In this document: piece by piece, positions 60,578 to 64,000 of the stretch
How positions within the stretch are numbered: the stretch's first letter is position 1
Layout: every line of letters starts with the position of its first letter
Assembly (NCBI GenBank): GCA_020845495.1
Contig: JADLFM010000243.1
Coordinates: 117,266-181,265 of the forward strand
DNA: 64,000 nucleotides
Reading direction: 5' to 3'
Origin: Chloroflexota bacterium
GTDB taxonomy: Bacteria > Chloroflexota > UBA6077 > JACCZL01
Notes under the pieces: generated by a model
Told to the model about the DNA's origin: nothing
The model's input: the letters and a program-made list of their open reading frames with translations, nothing else
Database searches by the model: none
Position numbers and translations under genes: made by a program

Positions 60578-60618
60578 ATTCTACCCAAGGCACAGCAAAA
60601 GTCAATTGATTTGCGCAA
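60578..60618 (-). promoter_or_regulatory. Promoter and palindromic operator of binding-protein copy 1
   Basis: On the minus strand TTGCGCAA (60618-60611) lies five bases before TTGACT (60605-60600); a 16-base spacer leads to TAGAAT (60583-60578). The start codon is about 200 bases further. The same arrangement precedes copy 2. TTGCGCAA resembles LacI-type operator cores. The 60367-60848 gap holds this site, the leader and the next terminator. Confidence 0.7.
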
Positions 60619-60726
60619 TGCTAACGCCGCATCGATGCGCGATTGTGGTGAGCAGCGAGCGGCCAGCGTTTGCCGCCACTGACTCGCTACTGCCTGACGG
60701 CCGCTGAGTGAGAGCTCGAATCGGGT

Positions 60727-60778
60727 CGATATCGGCAGGCCCGCCTCCCAGCGGTGGGAGGCGGGCCTGCCGATATCG
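60727..60778 (-). terminator. Very strong terminator after binding-protein copy 2
   Basis: A perfect 24-bp stem (60727-60750 with 60755-60778, loop GCGG) lies 71 bases past the stop of the 60849 gene. Confidence 0.75.
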
Positions 60779-60848
60779 GAGGTGGTGAACAGAGGCGGGC
60801 TGCATGCCGGCGTGCGACAGGCTGCGATCGATGCGCGCTGAGGCCGGG

Positions 60849-62339
60849 TCAGCCTTGCTTCTTGGTGGCCTTGTTGTACGAGTCCATCATCCCTTCCTGG
60901 GCCCAGGCCTGGGCATCCTCGATCGCCATATTCTCGTTGATGATCTTGTTCATCATGTCCGAAAGCACATACGTCGAGCTCTCGATGTCCGACTCCCAGG
61001 GCTGCTGAGGGGCGGGCCAGTTGCGGTCACGACCGTTCTCGGCGATCTTCTTCATCTCCGCGAACTTGCTCTTCTCCCAGAAATCGCCCGTCGCCTGGTT
61101 GCGGTAGACCGGCACGAACCGCCCTTCAACCGACTGCGAGATCTTGTTCTGGTTCGCGGGCACCATGAAGAAGTCGAGCGCGGACGGCGCCTTATCGGCC
61201 AGCTTCGCCCGCTTGAAGTAGTTGAAGCCGATCATCGCGCCCTGGGCGAACGAGCCGACCGAGCCGGCCGGGTTCGGCGCGATACCGGTCTTGTCGGCGA
61301 GTTCCTTATCGTTGACGAGCAACCAGCCCATGATCGTGGCCGGGTTGATCGCCAGCAGTCCACGGCCCTTCTGGTAGGTCTCGTTGTTCCAGGACGTCAC
61401 GGTCTGGGCGAACGTGTCCGGCGGGATCAGCTTGGCCTTCCACATTCTGACGACGGCGTCGATGCCGGCCTTGTTGGCCGGGTTCTTGATGTCCGGCACG
61501 CCCTTTTCGTCGTTGATCCGGCCGCCGTAGCTCCAGAGCACGCTGAGCAGATTGTTGACGTGGTCACCCTCATGCCCGAGCGCCATCGCGAAGGTGTAGG
61601 TGCGCGGCGGTTTCTGAATCTTCGGTCCGAGCTCGATCAACTCGTCCCAGGTCGCGAAGAACTTGCCGTTATTGGCCGCTCCGATCTCGTCGATGCGCCA
61701 CTGCGACGGCCAGACGTCGATGGCGTAGGGCGCGGCGAACATCCCGCCGTCCGTCGCCGTCGCGGAGGAGATGGCGATGTCGTACATCCCGCCGGCCTGG
61801 TCCTTGTACCTGGTGGCGATGTCCTTGACACTGCCCATCTCACCCTGGGTGTACCAGTAGACCAGGTTGTCGTTGATCGCCTCCGGTGGCTGGCCGGCGG
61901 CGAGCGCGGCCGACTCCTTGGCGAGCTGCTGCGGCGAGCCGGGGATGGATTGCCACTCGACCTTGAGGCCGCCGTTCTGCTTGCCCCACTCCACGAAGGT
62001 GTTGCCAACCGCCTCGTCGGTGACGGTGTTCCAGTTGGCGGAGAACCAGACGTTGAAGACCCCTGACGCCACCGGTTTGATCTCGGCAGTGGGCTTGGCT
62101 GCCGCGGCCGTGGTCGGAGCAGGCGCCGCCGCCGGAGCGGCCGGCGCGGTCGTGGCGACGGGCTTGCTTGCGGCTGCACCACTGGCGGGCTTGGTCTCGG
62201 CGGGCTTGGTCTCGGCGGGCTTGCTGGCCGGCGCTGCTGGCTGGCCGCACGCCGCCAGCACAAGGACGGCGCTCAGCCCTCCCACCCGCCGGAAGAACGT
62301 CCGGCGCGACCATGGCATTACGCGGCGCTGCGTGTCCAT
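60849..62339 (-). CDS. Sugar ABC transporter substrate-binding lipoprotein (SBP family 1), copy 2
   Basis: The 496-residue paralogue of the 58885 protein has the same leader (SRRTFFRRVGG, lipobox VLAAC), the same AETKP-rich tether and nearly identical N-terminal mature sequence. Differences cluster in the ligand-facing middle: PYAIDVWPSQWRID here against PWAIDVWPPQWRID in copy 1, and ISSATATDGGMFAA against ISSQTVADGGVIGV. It has its own promoter and its own terminator, so it can be expressed separately from the permeases. It ends KATKKQG. Confidence 0.93.
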   Translation of the reverse strand: MDTQRRVMPWSRRTFFRRVGGLSAVLVLAACGQPAAPASKPAETKPAETKPASGAAASKPVATTAPAAPAAAPAPTTAAAAKPTAEIKPVASGVFNVWFSANWNTVTDEAVGNTFVEWGKQNGGLKVEWQSIPGSPQQLAKESAALAAGQPPEAINDNLVYWYTQGEMGSVKDIATRYKDQAGGMYDIAISSATATDGGMFAAPYAIDVWPSQWRIDEIGAANNGKFFATWDELIELGPKIQKPPRTYTFAMALGHEGDHVNNLLSVLWSYGGRINDEKGVPDIKNPANKAGIDAVVRMWKAKLIPPDTFAQTVTSWNNETYQKGRGLLAINPATIMGWLLVNDKELADKTGIAPNPAGSVGSFAQGAMIGFNYFKRAKLADKAPSALDFFMVPANQNKISQSVEGRFVPVYRNQATGDFWEKSKFAEMKKIAENGRDRNWPAPQQPWESDIESSTYVLSDMMNKIINENMAIEDAQAWAQEGMMDSYNKATKKQG

Positions 62340-62539
62340 AACTCGGCCTCCTCTGTACGCTGCGAGATGTCGCGGCGGGGGTGGCGCCTATGCCACGCCG
62401 TAGGATGACTGAGGTCGGTTCGGGTGAGCGTTCGCCTGCCGAGATCGTCGACGAGGGTCTCGGCGACAGTGTCCTATTCGCCTGTCACTGCGGATCGTCG
62501 GACGGGCCTGATGTTGTCGAGTGGGGCGATATAGGGGCC

Positions 62540-62580
62540 ATTCTACCCATGGTGCAGCAAAAGTCAATCAATTTGCGCAA
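62540..62580 (-). promoter_or_regulatory. Promoter and palindromic operator of binding-protein copy 2
   Basis: TTGCGCAA (62580-62573), TTGACT (62567-62562), a 16-base spacer and TAGAAT (62545-62540) on the minus strand repeat the arrangement of copy 1 almost base for base, about 200 bases before the start at 62339. The 62340-62842 gap contains otherwise only the leader and the copy 3 terminator. Confidence 0.7.
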
Positions 62581-62684
62581 TGCAAACTTCGCGTCGATGC
62601 CTGATTGTGTCGAGCAGCGAGCGGCCGGCGTTCGCCGCCACTGTCTGACGGCCGCTGATTGAGACCTCGAATCGGGTCGAGATT

Positions 62685-62721
62685 GGCAGGCCCGCCTCCA
62701 TCAGTTGGAGGCGGGCCTGCC
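62685..62721 (-). terminator. Hairpin terminator after binding-protein copy 3
   Basis: A perfect 16-bp stem (62685-62700 with 62706-62721, 5-nt loop), similar in sequence to the one at 60727, lies 121 bases past the stop. Confidence 0.7.
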
Positions 62722-62842
62722 GACGAGAGACTGTCTGACGAGGAGGGTGCTCACGAGCGGGTACGTGCCGCGACGGGCTGGTTCAGTGCGGCCGACCACG
62801 TGCGGCGTCCCGGCGACGCGCGGTCGACAACCTGCGGCGGGG

Positions 62843-64000
62843 TCAGCCCTGTTTCTTGGTGGCTGAGTTGTATGAGTCCATCATCGAGGTCTGCGCCCAT
62901 GCCTGGGCGTCCTCGATCGCCATGTTGTCATTGAGGATCTTGTTCATCATGTCCGAGAGCACGTAGGTCGAGCTTTCGATGTCCGACTCCCAGGGCTGCT
63001 GGGGAGCGGGCCAGTTGCGGACCCGGCCGTTCTCGGCGATCTTCTTCATCTGCGCGAACTTGCTCTTCTCCCAGAAGTCACCCGACGCCTGGTCGCGATA
63101 CACCGGCACGAATCGCCCTTCGACCGACTGCGAGATCTTGTTCTGATTCTCGGGCACCATGAAGAAGTCGAGCGCGGACGGCGCCTTATCGGCCAGCTTC
63201 GCCTTCTTGAAGTAGTTGAAGCCGATCATCGCGCCTTCGGCGAACGAGCCGGCCGAGCCAGCCGGGTTCGGCGCGATACCGGTCTTGTCAGCCAGTTCCT
63301 TATCGTTGACGAGCAACCAGCCCATGATCGTGGCCGGGTTGATCGCCAGCAGTCCACGGCCCTTCTGGTAGGTCTCGTTGTTCCAGGACGTCACGGTCTG
63401 GGCAAGGGTGTCCGGCGGGATCAGCTTCGCTTTCCACATCCGCGCGATTGTGTCGATGCCGGCCTTGTTGGCCGGGTTCTTGATGTCCGGCACGCCCTTC
63501 TCGTCGTTGATCCGGCCGCCGTAGCTCCAGAGCACGCTGAGCATGTTGTTGACGTGGTCACCCTCGTGCCCGAGCGCCATCGCGAAGGTGTAGGTGCGTG
63601 GCGGTTTCTGGATGCCTGGGCCTTTCTCGATCAACTCGTCCCAGGTCGCGAAGAACTTGCCGTCATTGGCCGCTCCGATCTCATCAGTGCGCCACTGCGA
63701 CGGCCAGACGTCGATGGCGTAGGGCGCGGCGAACATCCCGCCATCCGTCGCCGTCGCGGAGGAGATGGCGATGTCGTACATCCCGCCGGCCTGGTCCTTG
63801 TACCTGGTGGCGATGTCCTTGACGCTGCCCATCTCACCCTGGGTGTACCAGTAGACCAGGTTGTCGTTGATCGCCTCCGGTGGCTGACCGGCGGCGAGCG
63901 CGGCCGACTCCTTGGCGAGCTGCTGCGGCGAGCCGGGGATGGATTGCCACTCGACCTTGAGGCCGCCGTTCTGCTTGCCCCACTCCACGAAGGTGTTGCC
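62843..64000 (-). CDS. Sugar ABC transporter substrate-binding protein (SBP family 1), copy 3, partial
   Basis: 386 codons up to the window edge encode the mature part of a third paralogue; leader, lipobox and tether lie outside. It is very close to copy 2 over its whole length, with PYAIDVWPSQWRTD, KNPANKAGIDTIARMWK and the end TKKQG, and differs at scattered positions such as IEKGPGIQKPP for IELGPKIQKPP. Such similarity points to a recent duplication. No start can be given. Confidence 0.92.
   Translation of the reverse strand, partial: GNTFVEWGKQNGGLKVEWQSIPGSPQQLAKESAALAAGQPPEAINDNLVYWYTQGEMGSVKDIATRYKDQAGGMYDIAISSATATDGGMFAAPYAIDVWPSQWRTDEIGAANDGKFFATWDELIEKGPGIQKPPRTYTFAMALGHEGDHVNNMLSVLWSYGGRINDEKGVPDIKNPANKAGIDTIARMWKAKLIPPDTLAQTVTSWNNETYQKGRGLLAINPATIMGWLLVNDKELADKTGIAPNPAGSAGSFAEGAMIGFNYFKKAKLADKAPSALDFFMVPENQNKISQSVEGRFVPVYRDQASGDFWEKSKFAQMKKIAENGRVRNWPAPQQPWESDIESSTYVLSDMMNKILNDNMAIEDAQAWAQTSMMDSYNSATKKQG

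Noticed and set aside
58783..62066. Plus-strand ORFs of 517 and 420 residues opposite the binding-protein genes
   Set aside because: They mirror each other only because the binding-protein genes are paralogues; no domain, no ribosome site.

Overview
This is a GC-rich chromosomal window (very high third-position GC) from a bacterium I would place in the Chloroflexota, in the Thermomicrobia/Sphaerobacter-like or a related soil lineage. The inference rests on gene content and style. Transporter binding proteins have twin-arginine lipoprotein leaders followed by long Ala/Pro/Lys/Thr linkers. There are two LLM-type flavin/F420 oxidoreductases, many GTG starts and many small catabolic gene sets. 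There is no rRNA gene to settle it, and I saw no tRNA, phage or IS element.

Layout. 1-591: tail of an EEP-fold hydrolase. 948-6626 (minus): five-gene surface-glycan set (GT2, FkbM methyltransferase, DegT aminotransferase, sugar epimerase, NeuD-type acetyltransferase). 7032-14934: cyclase/ATPase/LuxR regulator, acyl-CoA dehydrogenase-like enzyme, cupin, Acr3 arsenite pump, amidase. 15436-19893: peptide ABC transporter (binding protein, two permeases, no ATPase) and a DUF2277 gene. 20060-24901: two tandem paralogous secreted seven-bladed YVTN propeller proteins. 25407-30344: catabolic set (2-hydroxyacid dehydrogenase, ceramidase-like hydrolase, class III aminotransferase, SDR).

30934-36188 (minus) is a compact five-gene operon: ECF-like sigma factor, putative helix-turn-helix protein, ImmA/IrrE-like metallopeptidase, NurA-like nuclease and HerA ATPase. 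It links a protease/regulator pair to a DNA-end-processing machine and is one of the two most interesting loci. 36313-43300: LLM enzyme plus DapA-like aldolase, DAHP synthase, hemA and hemL. 43449-44500 (minus): fluoride riboswitch with terminator, crcB fluoride channel and DUF190. 44782-48344 (minus): zinc/manganese ABC uptake operon ending in a Fur-family regulator. 48664-49670: peptide deformylase and a 24-residue membrane protein.

50093-56759: a D-aminoacylase-like amidohydrolase, a D-cysteine desulfhydrase/ACC-deaminase-like enzyme, an SDR, an OsmC-family protein, an HpcH/HpaI aldolase and an LLM oxidoreductase. In the OsmC-family gene an in-frame TGA falls where the second conserved cysteine belongs and is followed by a SECIS-like hairpin; this candidate selenoprotein is the other top finding. 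56916-64000 (minus): sugar ABC transporter with two permeases and three tandem near-identical binding-protein genes. The two complete upstream regions share a promoter, a TTGCGCAA palindrome and a ~200-nt leader.

Intergenic regions are rich in strong hairpin terminators and in short tandem repeats, often with a 16-bp period.
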